Both the position numbers and the translations under genes were made by a program. Positions 1 through 5,076 of a stretch of DNA of 6,238 bases are shown here, piece after piece. Below the pieces are notes generated by a model. It saw nothing but the letters and a program-made list of their open reading frames with translations. It searched no databases and was not told where the DNA came from. Within the stretch, counting starts at the first letter, position 1; each line of letters begins with the position of its first letter. The DNA is from Candidatus Tayloriibacteriota bacterium (GTDB lineage: Bacteria; Patescibacteriota; Minisyncoccia; Phycocordibacterales; PALSA-1337), in assembly GCA_003170325.1 (NCBI GenBank), contig PMZP01000021.1, forward strand, positions 5,129-11,366, given 5' to 3'.

Positions 1-49
1 TAGGGTACCTTTCTCTTTTTTGTCCGCTTACAAAACTAAACTCACTAAC

Positions 50-139
50 ATGAGTATGATCGCAGTTATAATACTAGTCATCATCGCCTTCGGCCTCGGT
101 ATGGCCGTCGGCATCCACCAGATCCAGAAAGGGTCGTAG
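50..139 (+). CDS. possible 29-residue single-pass membrane microprotein
   Basis: An ATG opens a 29-codon frame that closes with TAG. The product has a hydrophobic core starting MIAVIILVIIAFGLGMAVGI, long enough for one membrane helix, and a short polar end HQIQKGS, suggesting a tiny inner-membrane protein with a cytoplasmic basic tail. The frame contains two consecutive ATA codons and many C-ending codons (GCC, TTC, GGC, CTC, GTC, ATC). No clear Shine-Dalgarno precedes the ATG, and the promoter region would lie mostly outside the window. It converges on the large gene that ends at 166, leaving a 26-base gap with no terminator visible. No family is recognised. It may be a chance frame; the main support is the clean hydrophobic composition. 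Confidence 0.3.
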   Translation: MSMIAVIILVIIAFGLGMAVGIHQIQKGS

Positions 140-165
140 TTGATTTGCCGTGAATCGAATTTTGC

Positions 166-3100
166 TTATTGTCCCGCGAAATACCTCCCTATCGCTTGTA
201 TAGCATCCCAAATCGCGGATGTCATATTCAGAGTGGACGCCACAGGCGTTGGGCTCGGCTTGGAAGTCGAGGTCGGGGTTGGAGTCGGAGTTGGAGATGG
301 GATGGGAGTCGGTGAAGATTTTACGGTTGGTGATGCGGTTGGTGTGGTATATGTCTGGACGGGTGGAACACTAGAACTAGGAATTGTTATAGCTGGCACA
401 GACGCTGTCGTTGCCGGCACTGAAGGTATCTTTGTCGGTATAATCGTCACTTTGACGTTCGCTGGCGTTGAGGAATTACCGCTAGTGTCCACGCAAGTCA
501 AGGTGTAAGTGGTTGTAGTTAGAGGATTCCTGATAACTGAATAAGATATTGGAAATGTCTTGGCTGGTCCCATTCCTGCGCCCCAACAGAGACTCGCATT
601 TGTAGCTGTCCAAGATAAAGTAACATTCCCTCCGGAAGTAACGCTTGTAGGTGAAGCGGTGAAGGAGGTGATGGTTGGAGTGGGAGGATGACCAGTAACA
701 TATATTTGAACACTGGCCGCTATGTTACCACCAGATCCAGTACAAGATATCGTATAAGCAGTTGCATTGGTTAGAATACCTGTACTTTGTGAATATGAGC
801 CGTTAGATGATGTCTTTGCTCCATTCCAATTGTCATCTGCATTACCAGTGCCGCCGCTCGCAATACAATTAGTCACACTGGTCGGTGTCCATGTGAGAGT
901 GGCTCTGCCACCATAGGCGATAAAGTAGGAAGAAGTGGTCAAGGTAATGCTGGGTGTTTGATTTATAGGTGCGGTCGTGACTGTGATAGGAACACTATTG
1001 GACCAACCACTGTTGAAAGCACCGACCTTCAATGAATACTGTCCGGGTGGAAGATTGGCCGGGACAGTGAAAGTCAAGGTATTTCCACTTGATGTCAAGC
1101 CTACAATGTCCGTACTAGTTGTCGAATTGTATATCTTTACCGCATCCCCGGTAGGAGTAAAGCCGGAACCTGTAACTGAAGAGGATGCACCAGCTACGGC
1201 AGCAATCATTTGCTTTGCGAATTCTTCCAAGTAATAATTTACCTTATCGAAGATATTTCCCTTTGCTGGTAATGGAGTCTCATCAGTGACTCCCGCAGAT
1301 ATCGCAAGTGTGGAACCTGGCGCGACGACGCTGGCTGATATACTCGTAATGGAGGGAGTAATGGGATCTAAAGGAGGGATGTCGACTTTGTCTGTATCCA
1401 TCGACAAGCAACCGGGGTCCGTATTATTCTCTTGATCTGCTCCTGGCCAGTGCCTTTCCGCATGTATTTTGTCAACCGGTTCGCCTAGTATCCCGGAAAC
1501 CACGTACCCGCAGGATATAACATTGAACTTTTGTGATACGATATCGTCATTCATTATGCTGATCGTCGATGGTCGATAATATACATCACCTTGAGGAGTA
1601 GAGGCGTATCCACAATTTCTGATAGTAGTAGAAGCATAGGATAGGTCTAAAGCTTCATTCCAATAATCTAAATATGGATTATTGACACAGTTTTCGAGCG
1701 GATCGTTATAAGTGTCTAGAAGTTTATAAGTATCAAAAGGTTCTTTCGGTCCGACCCCGCTTAGGACGTGGATATATTCATCATCTAATTTCCCAATAGC
1801 GTGGCCTGATTCATGTATAGCTACAGTTGGTACATCCTTACCGCCGTCTACGAGGGCGGGAACGTCAAGATACACTACATTACCAATGTCTCTTGTGTCA
1901 GCCCAGTCCGTCGAAGTGTAGCCATAATATATGGCAGGATTATGAAATAGGAATATATATTCTAGGCCATCATTTCCACAACTGGAAGTTGATTTTATAG
2001 CCACGTCAGTACTTGTGGCATAAAACTGCGAATTTGTCGGGTCCAATCGAAAGGCGGACTGATCTTGTTTCTTCAAATCGAAATAAAAAGAAAAGTAATT
2101 GCTATACGTCTTAAACGGATCGACTGAATTGAAGCCGCCAATTATCATGTTAACCACCGCCATGTAGTCATCCATGCTCGCATGCACCCCATCCCCTATC
2201 ATGAAGATGATCTTTCTCGGTCCGTTTCCTGAAACCGCTACGCAATTACTGGTCGAAGCAACATTGCTGTAATCAGAAAATGAATTATCCGCAAATGTCG
2301 CCCGAACGCGGTAAGTTTCCTTAGAAAAATTAAACGCGCTCAACGACAGATCATCTGTATATGATGTAGCATTGGCAGGAGTAGTCGATAAAAGTCTGAA
2401 CGAACCCATATTGCCATTATCCGCATCAGTCGATCTTTCAATTTGAAATCCCGTTTCATTACTCGAATTGTCAGTCCAGTCCAAGTCGACTTGGCCAGTG
2501 TTAAGAAGGACTCCCATCGTCGCGACTAGATCTGACGGCGATAACATGGAATAAATACTGATCGCAAATGTGCCACTCGTACCGTTACTATTCGACACTT
2601 GTACATCATATGCACCAGCATTGATATTTGTCGGTAACGTAAAAAGGACTGCCGTGCCATTTGACGATTGGATATTCGTCTGGACCGACACGACGCTGCC
2701 GGCCGAGGTCAACAGATTTACAGTGTTACCTGTCGTTGTAAAATTTGTACCCGTAATCGTCAATGTGCCGCCAGGCTGGTTGTTAACAGGGTTTACTTTA
2801 GTTATCGTGGGGGATGGAAGGTTGAATATTGCCGAAACTGAAGTGTTGGCATTAACTGTTACTGTGCAGGTGGGTGAAGTTCCGGAACATGCTCCGCCCC
2901 AGCCGGCAAAAGTAGAATTGGCTCCAGGCGTTGCTGTTAGGGCGACTGGAAACCCTTTTAAAATTACAGTGGAACATACACCTCCGCAATTGATGGTTCC
3001 TCCAGGAACGTGTCCGGAATACCATCCGTATGCAGCTGAACCTGATATAGTTCCAGCACCTGACCCAGATTTGGAAACCGATACGGTATATCCAGTAGTA

Positions 3101-3570
3101 TATAGCTGGCTCGGGCAACCATTACTATTCATGAGACCAACCATACACCCGAAATTAGTACCACTGCTTGGAACAGTTGTTTGATTTCCGGCTGGTTGTT
3201 TGTATATGTCTCCCACAATACCATCAATGAAACCAGTAAGACTACCGAGATTGCAGCCATGTTGAATATACTGTGCTTGTATATCTACCCACTGGTTAGG
3301 GATAACATTGAAATAACCTCTGACGCCGCCACCGCACCAATTCGTACCGGATCGCGGAGTTGGAGTGCTAGGAGGAGTACATGCAGGATAGGCTGGACTC
3401 GCGACACACATCTCGTTTGACCCATTTGACACGATAACTCCATAGTAACCACTGATATTCGGCCCACAACATGAGCCGGCTGATTGGGCTTTAGCATGTG
3501 GAACATTATAAGAAAACACAAAAAAAGCTAAAAATAGGAGACCGCCGCGGATAAATATTTTTGTCGTCAT
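166..3570 (-). CDS. large secreted multidomain protein with M64-like zinc metalloprotease domain
   Basis: The 1134-residue product starts with a Sec signal peptide (hydrophobic core about 10-20, likely cleavage after AKA at 28). A Cys-rich region follows (30-155; Cys 34, 35, 55, 64, 79, 106, 142, 152). Next come a divergent InlB B-repeat-like domain (162-250), an IPT/TIG domain (253-340), an FN3-like domain (343-440) and the protease domain (about 450-725). That domain carries HESGHAIGKLDDEY at 586-599: His586 and His590 as zinc ligands, Glu587 as general base, Asp596 or Asp597 as the likely third ligand. The later YYRPSTISIMND segment (Met673) resembles the Met-turn of peptidase family M64. 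A second TIG-like domain (735-865), two Ig-like domains with Cys pairs (902/943, 995/1026), a Pro/Thr linker (1085-1110) and a short amphipathic C-terminal helix complete it. It probably acts at the cell surface or is released to cleave external proteins; the substrate is unknown. AGG six bases before the ATG supports the start. The family assignment rests on motif reading. Confidence 0.93.
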   Translation of the reverse strand: MTTKIFIRGGLLFLAFFVFSYNVPHAKAQSAGSCCGPNISGYYGVIVSNGSNEMCVASPAYPACTPPSTPTPRSGTNWCGGGVRGYFNVIPNQWVDIQAQYIQHGCNLGSLTGFIDGIVGDIYKQPAGNQTTVPSSGTNFGCMVGLMNSNGCPSQLYTTGYTVSVSKSGSGAGTISGSAAYGWYSGHVPGGTINCGGVCSTVILKGFPVALTATPGANSTFAGWGGACSGTSPTCTVTVNANTSVSAIFNLPSPTITKVNPVNNQPGGTLTITGTNFTTTGNTVNLLTSAGSVVSVQTNIQSSNGTAVLFTLPTNINAGAYDVQVSNSNGTSGTFAISIYSMLSPSDLVATMGVLLNTGQVDLDWTDNSSNETGFQIERSTDADNGNMGSFRLLSTTPANATSYTDDLSLSAFNFSKETYRVRATFADNSFSDYSNVASTSNCVAVSGNGPRKIIFMIGDGVHASMDDYMAVVNMIIGGFNSVDPFKTYSNYFSFYFDLKKQDQSAFRLDPTNSQFYATSTDVAIKSTSSCGNDGLEYIFLFHNPAIYYGYTSTDWADTRDIGNVVYLDVPALVDGGKDVPTVAIHESGHAIGKLDDEYIHVLSGVGPKEPFDTYKLLDTYNDPLENCVNNPYLDYWNEALDLSYASTTIRNCGYASTPQGDVYYRPSTISIMNDDIVSQKFNVISCGYVVSGILGEPVDKIHAERHWPGADQENNTDPGCLSMDTDKVDIPPLDPITPSITSISASVVAPGSTLAISAGVTDETPLPAKGNIFDKVNYYLEEFAKQMIAAVAGASSSVTGSGFTPTGDAVKIYNSTTSTDIVGLTSSGNTLTFTVPANLPPGQYSLKVGAFNSGWSNSVPITVTTAPINQTPSITLTTSSYFIAYGGRATLTWTPTSVTNCIASGGTGNADDNWNGAKTSSNGSYSQSTGILTNATAYTISCTGSGGNIAASVQIYVTGHPPTPTITSFTASPTSVTSGGNVTLSWTATNASLCWGAGMGPAKTFPISYSVIRNPLTTTTYTLTCVDTSGNSSTPANVKVTIIPTKIPSVPATTASVPAITIPSSSVPPVQTYTTPTASPTVKSSPTPIPSPTPTPTPTSTSKPSPTPVASTLNMTSAIWDAIQAIGRYFAGQ
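241..318. repeat. low-complexity Pro/Thr/Ser-coding repeat in the secreted protease gene
   Basis: Degenerate six-base units of the type GTTGGA/GTCGGA repeat on the + strand. Read on the coding (-) strand they give SPTPTPTPT-like residues 1085-1110. Such linkers usually act as extended wall- or surface-spanning spacers between folded domains and an end segment. The same repeat makes the + strand frame Gly/Val-rich, which creates a spurious antisense frame there. Length polymorphism by slippage is expected. Confidence 0.8.
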
Positions 3571-3601
3571 AAGCTACCTAACAGTACGCTAGGTCTTTGA
3601 T

Positions 3602-3607
3602 ATTATA
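3602..3607 (-). promoter_or_regulatory. -10 box of the secreted protease gene
   Basis: On the - strand this is a perfect TATAAT, 31 bases before the ATG at 3570. It predicts a transcript start near 3595 and a leader of about 25 bases carrying a weak AGG ribosome-binding site. No good -35 is found at 16-18 bases (TATGAT at 17 is the best and poor). The promoter may therefore be weak or activator-dependent. Confidence 0.55.
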
Positions 3608-3656
3608 ACGCAGAAAAACACAACATCATATCGAGTTATGCACGTGTAAATCCAAG

Positions 3657-3702
3657 GAAACAAAAGTGGCCGCCTCTCAATCTTCGATCGAGTAAGCGGC
3701 CA
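3657..3702 (-). terminator. intrinsic terminator of the divergent small lipoprotein gene
   Basis: On the - strand TGGCCGC and GCGGCCA (+ coordinates 3667-3673 and 3696-3702) form a GC-rich stem, extended by U·G and U-A pairs around a long AU-rich loop. CTTTTGTTTCC follows. It lies 24 bases after the stop codon at 3727 and ahead of the promoter of the secreted protease gene, so it should insulate that gene from the upstream lipoprotein transcript. Confidence 0.7.
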
Positions 3703-3726
3703 GAAGTGACAATCTTGGTCCAATGG

Positions 3727-3918
3727 CTATCTGTACGGCATGTGTCGCACCGTACCATCGGCATCGATATACGTCGACGCCGGAGGGTGGGTTTCTTTGT
3801 ACACCGTGGTAGCTGTGGCCGCCACAGGTTCGTACACCGGAGGCGGTGTCGCACACCCGGCCATTAACAACACCAAGATTGCCAAAATTGCATATAATCT
3901 CTTCATTCGTCCTTTCAT
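3727..3918 (-). CDS. small lipoprotein, 63 residues
   Basis: The product has a basic start (MKGRMKR), a hydrophobic stretch (about 8-20) and a lipobox LMAGC with Cys22. It is therefore predicted to be processed by signal peptidase II into a 42-residue lipid-anchored peptide beginning CATPPPVYEP. The mature part is Pro/Thr/Tyr-rich without a recognised domain. Two starts are possible: the first ATG is preceded by GGGGGAAA, and the second (codon 5) by AGGACGA. The first gives the reported length. The gene is divergent from the lipoprotein gene at 4095 and shares its control region. Both proteins place the lipobox Cys at position 22 and contain a TVY..(E/D)..PPA-like stretch (TVYKETHPPA here), which hints at a distant relationship. 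Function unknown. Confidence 0.72.
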   Translation of the reverse strand: MKGRMKRLYAILAILVLLMAGCATPPPVYEPVAATATTVYKETHPPASTYIDADGTVRHMPYR

Positions 3919-3964
3919 TTTCCCCCGTATTTGTTGACTATTTTACGGAGTACTTCTAATAGCT

Positions 3965-3994
3965 ATTCTACCATATTATGTGGCTAAAAGTCAA
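3965..3994 (-). promoter_or_regulatory. sigma70-type promoter of the 63-residue lipoprotein gene
   Basis: Read on the - strand, TTGACT (-35; + coordinates 3989-3994) and TAGAAT (-10; 3965-3970) are separated by 18 bases. The predicted start near 3958 gives a leader of about 40 bases ending in GGGGGAAA before the ATG. It mirrors the promoter at 4004-4033 in box sequence, spacing and flanks. Confidence 0.65.
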
Positions 3995-4012
3995 GCTTAC
4001 CACTTGACTTTT
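3986..4012. promoter_or_regulatory. inverted repeat (operator-like) between the divergent promoters
   Basis: AAAAGTCAAG (3986-3995) and CTTGACTTTT (4003-4012) are perfect 10-base inverted repeats around a 7-base centre. Each arm contains the -35 box of one divergent promoter. The symmetry may simply come from two copies of one promoter, or it may be a dimeric regulator site controlling both genes. The sequence alone cannot separate these. Confidence 0.5.
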
Positions 4013-4033
4013 ATAAGCCGACTATGGTATAAT
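4004..4033 (+). promoter_or_regulatory. sigma70-type promoter of the 82-residue lipoprotein gene
   Basis: TTGACT (4004-4009) and a perfect TATAAT (4028-4033) are separated by 18 bases. Transcription should begin near 4040, giving a leader of about 55 bases. The -35 boxes of this promoter and the opposite one are only 9 bp apart, so two RNA polymerases could hardly bind together. Confidence 0.75.
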
Positions 4034-4044
4034 AGTTAAAGAAG

Positions 4045-4062
4045 CCGGAAGCGTTTTTCCGG
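4045..4062 (+). other. 5'-leader hairpin of the 82-residue lipoprotein mRNA
   Basis: CCGGAA and TTCCGG form a perfect 6-bp stem with a 6-base loop, starting about 5 bases after the predicted transcript start. Hairpins this near a 5' end often protect mRNA from 5'-dependent decay. It is too far from the start codon (32 bases) to mask it, and no T-run follows, so it is not a terminator. Confidence 0.4.
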
Positions 4063-4094
4063 TAAGAAACGATTCACAAAGCAGACTAGAACAT

Positions 4095-4343
4095 ATGAAA
4101 ATGAACTTGAATATAATGGCGTTGATGGCAACATTAAGCTTGACGGCCCTTACTGGCTGCACCTTCTCCCACGGAAACACCAGTCTAAGCATCCTCAATC
4201 CCCCGGAAGTCATGGTGGAGCGAGGTACCGTATATTACGATGCACCGCCAGCCGGAGTCGTCGTGTACACAAGTCCGTGGGGACCGTACTGGTGTGACCG
4301 GTATGGGTACCGGCACTATGGCCATTATGGTCACCATCGCTAA
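4095..4343 (+). CDS. small lipoprotein with His/Tyr/Gly-rich tail, 82 residues
   Basis: The product has a type II signal peptide (hydrophobic about 6-19) and lipobox LTGC with Cys22, leaving a 61-residue lipid-anchored peptide. The mature part has a PPEVMVERGTVYYDAPPAG segment and a C-terminal tail rich in Tyr, Gly, His and Arg (YRHYGHYGHHR) with one Cys (YWCDRYG). The tail could bind metal or a polyanion, but that is inference. No known family is recognised. No good Shine-Dalgarno precedes the ATG; a second ATG at codon 3 is equally possible. A strong promoter (4004-4033), a leader hairpin and a terminator (4361-4397) make it a well-bounded single-gene unit, probably well expressed. Confidence 0.78.
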   Translation: MKMNLNIMALMATLSLTALTGCTFSHGNTSLSILNPPEVMVERGTVYYDAPPAGVVVYTSPWGPYWCDRYGYRHYGHYGHHR

Positions 4344-4360
4344 CACCAGCAATAATCACA

Positions 4361-4397
4361 TCGAACCGCTTCCATCCTGGAGGCGGCCGATTTTTTT
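4361..4397 (+). terminator. intrinsic terminator of the 82-residue lipoprotein gene
   Basis: CCGCTTCC (4366-4373) pairs with GGAGGCGG (4379-4386), 8 bp with one G-U, around a 5-base loop. TCG/CGA (4361-4363 with 4388-4390) extends the stem across a small internal loop. Seven T follow at 4391-4397. It lies 18 bases after the stop codon and also separates this gene from the converging tRNA gene. Confidence 0.85.
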
Positions 4398-4410
4398 ATA
4401 CATAACTTTG

Positions 4411-4482
4411 TCCGCCCTCCTGGACTCGAACCAGGAACCAATCGCGTATAAGGCGAGTGCTCTACCATTGAGCTAAGGGCGG
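4411..4482 (-). tRNA. tRNA-Ile with UAU anticodon
   Basis: A 72-base cloverleaf is complete on the - strand: a 7-bp acceptor stem without mismatch (CCGCCCT/AGGGCGG), a D arm GCTC/GAGC, an anticodon loop CTTATAC with anticodon UAU (+ coordinates 4448-4450), a 5-base variable loop, a T arm CCTGG/CCAGG with loop TTCGAGT, and discriminator A73. No CCA is encoded (CAAAG follows), so CCA must be added enzymatically. UAU decodes the isoleucine codon AUA. Features known as isoleucine identity elements are present: A73, A37, C29-G41, U12-A23 and C4-G69; position 38 is C instead of A. The outer anticodon-stem pair 27-43 is a C-U mismatch. Most bacteria read AUA with a CAU anticodon modified to lysidine, so this is a minority solution. 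Confidence 0.93.
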
Positions 4483-4490
4483 GTCAGTTC

Positions 4491-4519
4491 ATATTATGAT
4501 AAAGTCTTGACAGTTACAA
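4491..4519 (-). promoter_or_regulatory. probable promoter of tRNA-Ile
   Basis: On the - strand TTGTAA (+ 4514-4519) and TAATAT (+ 4491-4496) are 17 bases apart, and the -10 box ends 8 bases before the tRNA. Both boxes match consensus only 4 of 6. The element interleaves with the opposite promoter at 4507-4534, so the two RNA genes would compete for polymerase. Confidence 0.4.
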
Positions 4520-4534
4520 TGGCTGGAATATACT
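4507..4534 (+). promoter_or_regulatory. strong promoter of the orphan structured RNA
   Basis: A perfect TTGACA (4507-4512) and TATACT (4529-4534, 5 of 6) are 16 bases apart. The predicted start is about 4541, a few bases before the first helix of the RNA. This is the best -35 box in the window. Confidence 0.8.
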
Positions 4535-4540
4535 TACGGT

Positions 4541-4704
4541 ATCACGCTTGCATGTCATTAGGATAATCCTAAGGTGATGTTATCGGCTAAAGCTGGTGGC
4601 AAGCGTCGCAAAGGCCTGCGGCCATTAGGCAAAGCCTAAGATGGTTCGATCGACAATGTAGCCGATGGCAGGCTCAAAGAGATCCCGACGGGGATCTTTT
4701 TGTT
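4541..4704 (+). ncRNA. orphan structured RNA, about 164 nt, two-domain pseudoknot
   Basis: A near-consensus promoter precedes this segment, a strong terminator ends it, and no long reading frame lies between. Domain 1: 4544-4551 pairs perfectly with 4599-4606 (8 bp), enclosing a hairpin with stem 4552-4557/4575-4580, two-base bulge 4573-4574 and upper stem 4558-4562/4568-4572. Domain 2: 4613-4619 pairs with 4668-4674 (7 bp, one G-U), enclosing a hairpin with stem 4620-4624/4642-4646, bulge 4640-4641 and upper stem 4625-4630/4634-4639. Strand 4581-4589 in domain 1 pairs with 4659-4667 in domain 2 (8 Watson-Crick pairs plus one G-U), making a kissing pseudoknot. The domains differ by compensatory base changes. 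I see no RNase P, tmRNA or SRP signature. No gene follows on the same strand, so a cis riboswitch is unlikely; a trans-acting or protein-binding RNA fits better. Confidence 0.8.
4544..4674 (+). repeat. tandem quasi-repeat forming the two domains of the orphan RNA
   Basis: Unit 1 (4544-4606) and unit 2 (4613-4674) share the order GC(T/C)TGC, CATTAGG, 5-base loop, CCTAAG(G/A)TG, kissing strand, (G/A)TGGCA(A/G)GC. CATTAGG and CCTAAG lie exactly 67 bases apart in the two units and the closing strands 68 to 69. The kissing strand follows the hairpin directly in unit 1 but adjoins the closing helix in unit 2, so the copies have diverged in layout as well as sequence. Confidence 0.75.
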
Positions 4705-4706
4705 TT
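4676..4706 (+). terminator. intrinsic terminator of the orphan RNA
   Basis: GATCCC (4681-4686) and GGGATC (4691-4696) form a stem with a GACG loop, extended downward by A-U and G-U pairs (4676-4680 with 4697-4701), then TTTTTGTTTT. On the - strand the same hairpin is followed by TCTTT, so it may also stop transcripts of the converging gene whose stop codon (4705-4707) overlaps the T-run. Confidence 0.9.
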
Positions 4707-5076
4707 AGCCAACTTTCATTACACTGAAGAAGTGCTTCCGGCCGTCTCCAATACTACGTATGACACATCTTAACCTCTTGCCTTCAATGACCTTTTCTAC
4801 AGACCAGTACTGCACAATAGCGTTTCCTTTGAAAAAGGACCTGTATTCGGCTATTGTTGCAGCAGACGATAAGACTTCCTCGGCATGATCAATCAGTTTT
4901 AAACGCTGTGCGAGATCCGAAAATGACCTTCGCCCTCTACCATTCGCCAATAAATGACGAAGACCGTGATGATCGAAGATGACCGACGCTGAAATAGGCG
5001 GGCACCAGATGCTACCGATTTTACGATACTTCTCTCTCGTTGCGATGACAATCTCTCGATATTGATCTCCAGGCAT
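4705..5076 (-). CDS. small protein resembling PBECR-type (Barnase/EndoU/ColicinE5/RelE-like) nuclease domains
   Basis: The product has 123 residues, is basic, and has no signal peptide or membrane segment. Recognisable elements are IWCPPI (23-28), VIFDHHGLRHLL (32-43), a basic segment GRGRRSF (46-52), RLKLIDHAEEVL (58-69), Trp91, RCVIRSIG (103-110) and the end GRKHFFSVM (112-120). The pattern of a CP motif, G..HL, Arg-rich turn, a helix, a Trp strand and a terminal 'HFFSVM' strand resembles the small PBECR-type nuclease or toxin-like domains. This is recalled from pattern, not searched. If correct, it would be a cytoplasmic RNase-like protein; no antitoxin gene is adjacent. Upstream AGAAG before the ATG is a weak ribosome-binding site. 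It lies 110 bases after ftsH on the same strand with no clear terminator between, so read-through from ftsH is possible. Confidence 0.8.
   Translation of the reverse strand: MPGDQYREIVIATREKYRKIGSIWCPPISASVIFDHHGLRHLLANGRGRRSFSDLAQRLKLIDHAEEVLSSAATIAEYRSFFKGNAIVQYWSVEKVIEGKRLRCVIRSIGDGRKHFFSVMKVG

Noticed and set aside
140..508. 122-residue Gly/Val-rich frame on the + strand
   Set aside because: It is antisense to the Pro/Thr linker and Ig-like domains of the secreted protease. Its composition is a by-product of the repeat, and it has no start context.
2570..3184. 204-residue frame on the + strand
   Set aside because: It is antisense to the TIG and InlB-like region of the protease. Codon pattern and domain logic clearly favour the - strand frame.
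3740..3937. 65-residue + strand frame over the small lipoprotein gene
   Set aside because: The opposite strand has a signal peptide, lipobox, promoter and terminator. This frame has none.
4411..4482. tRNA-Val(UAC) or a Met/lysidine-type CAU reading
   Set aside because: With U33 in place, the seven-base loop CTTATAC gives UAU only. Shifting the frame breaks the anticodon stem or loses U33.
4541..4704. tmRNA, RNase P RNA, SRP RNA or 6S RNA
   Set aside because: There is no tRNA-like acceptor end or GGUUCGA T arm closing the molecule as in tmRNA (GGTTCGATCGA at 4643-4653 is not in such a context), no conserved RNase P core sequence, no SRP helix 8 motif, and the crossing helices do not fit the 6S single-hairpin fold.
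4541..4704. cis-acting riboswitch
   Set aside because: The + strand after the terminator carries no gene; the next genes lie on the opposite strand.
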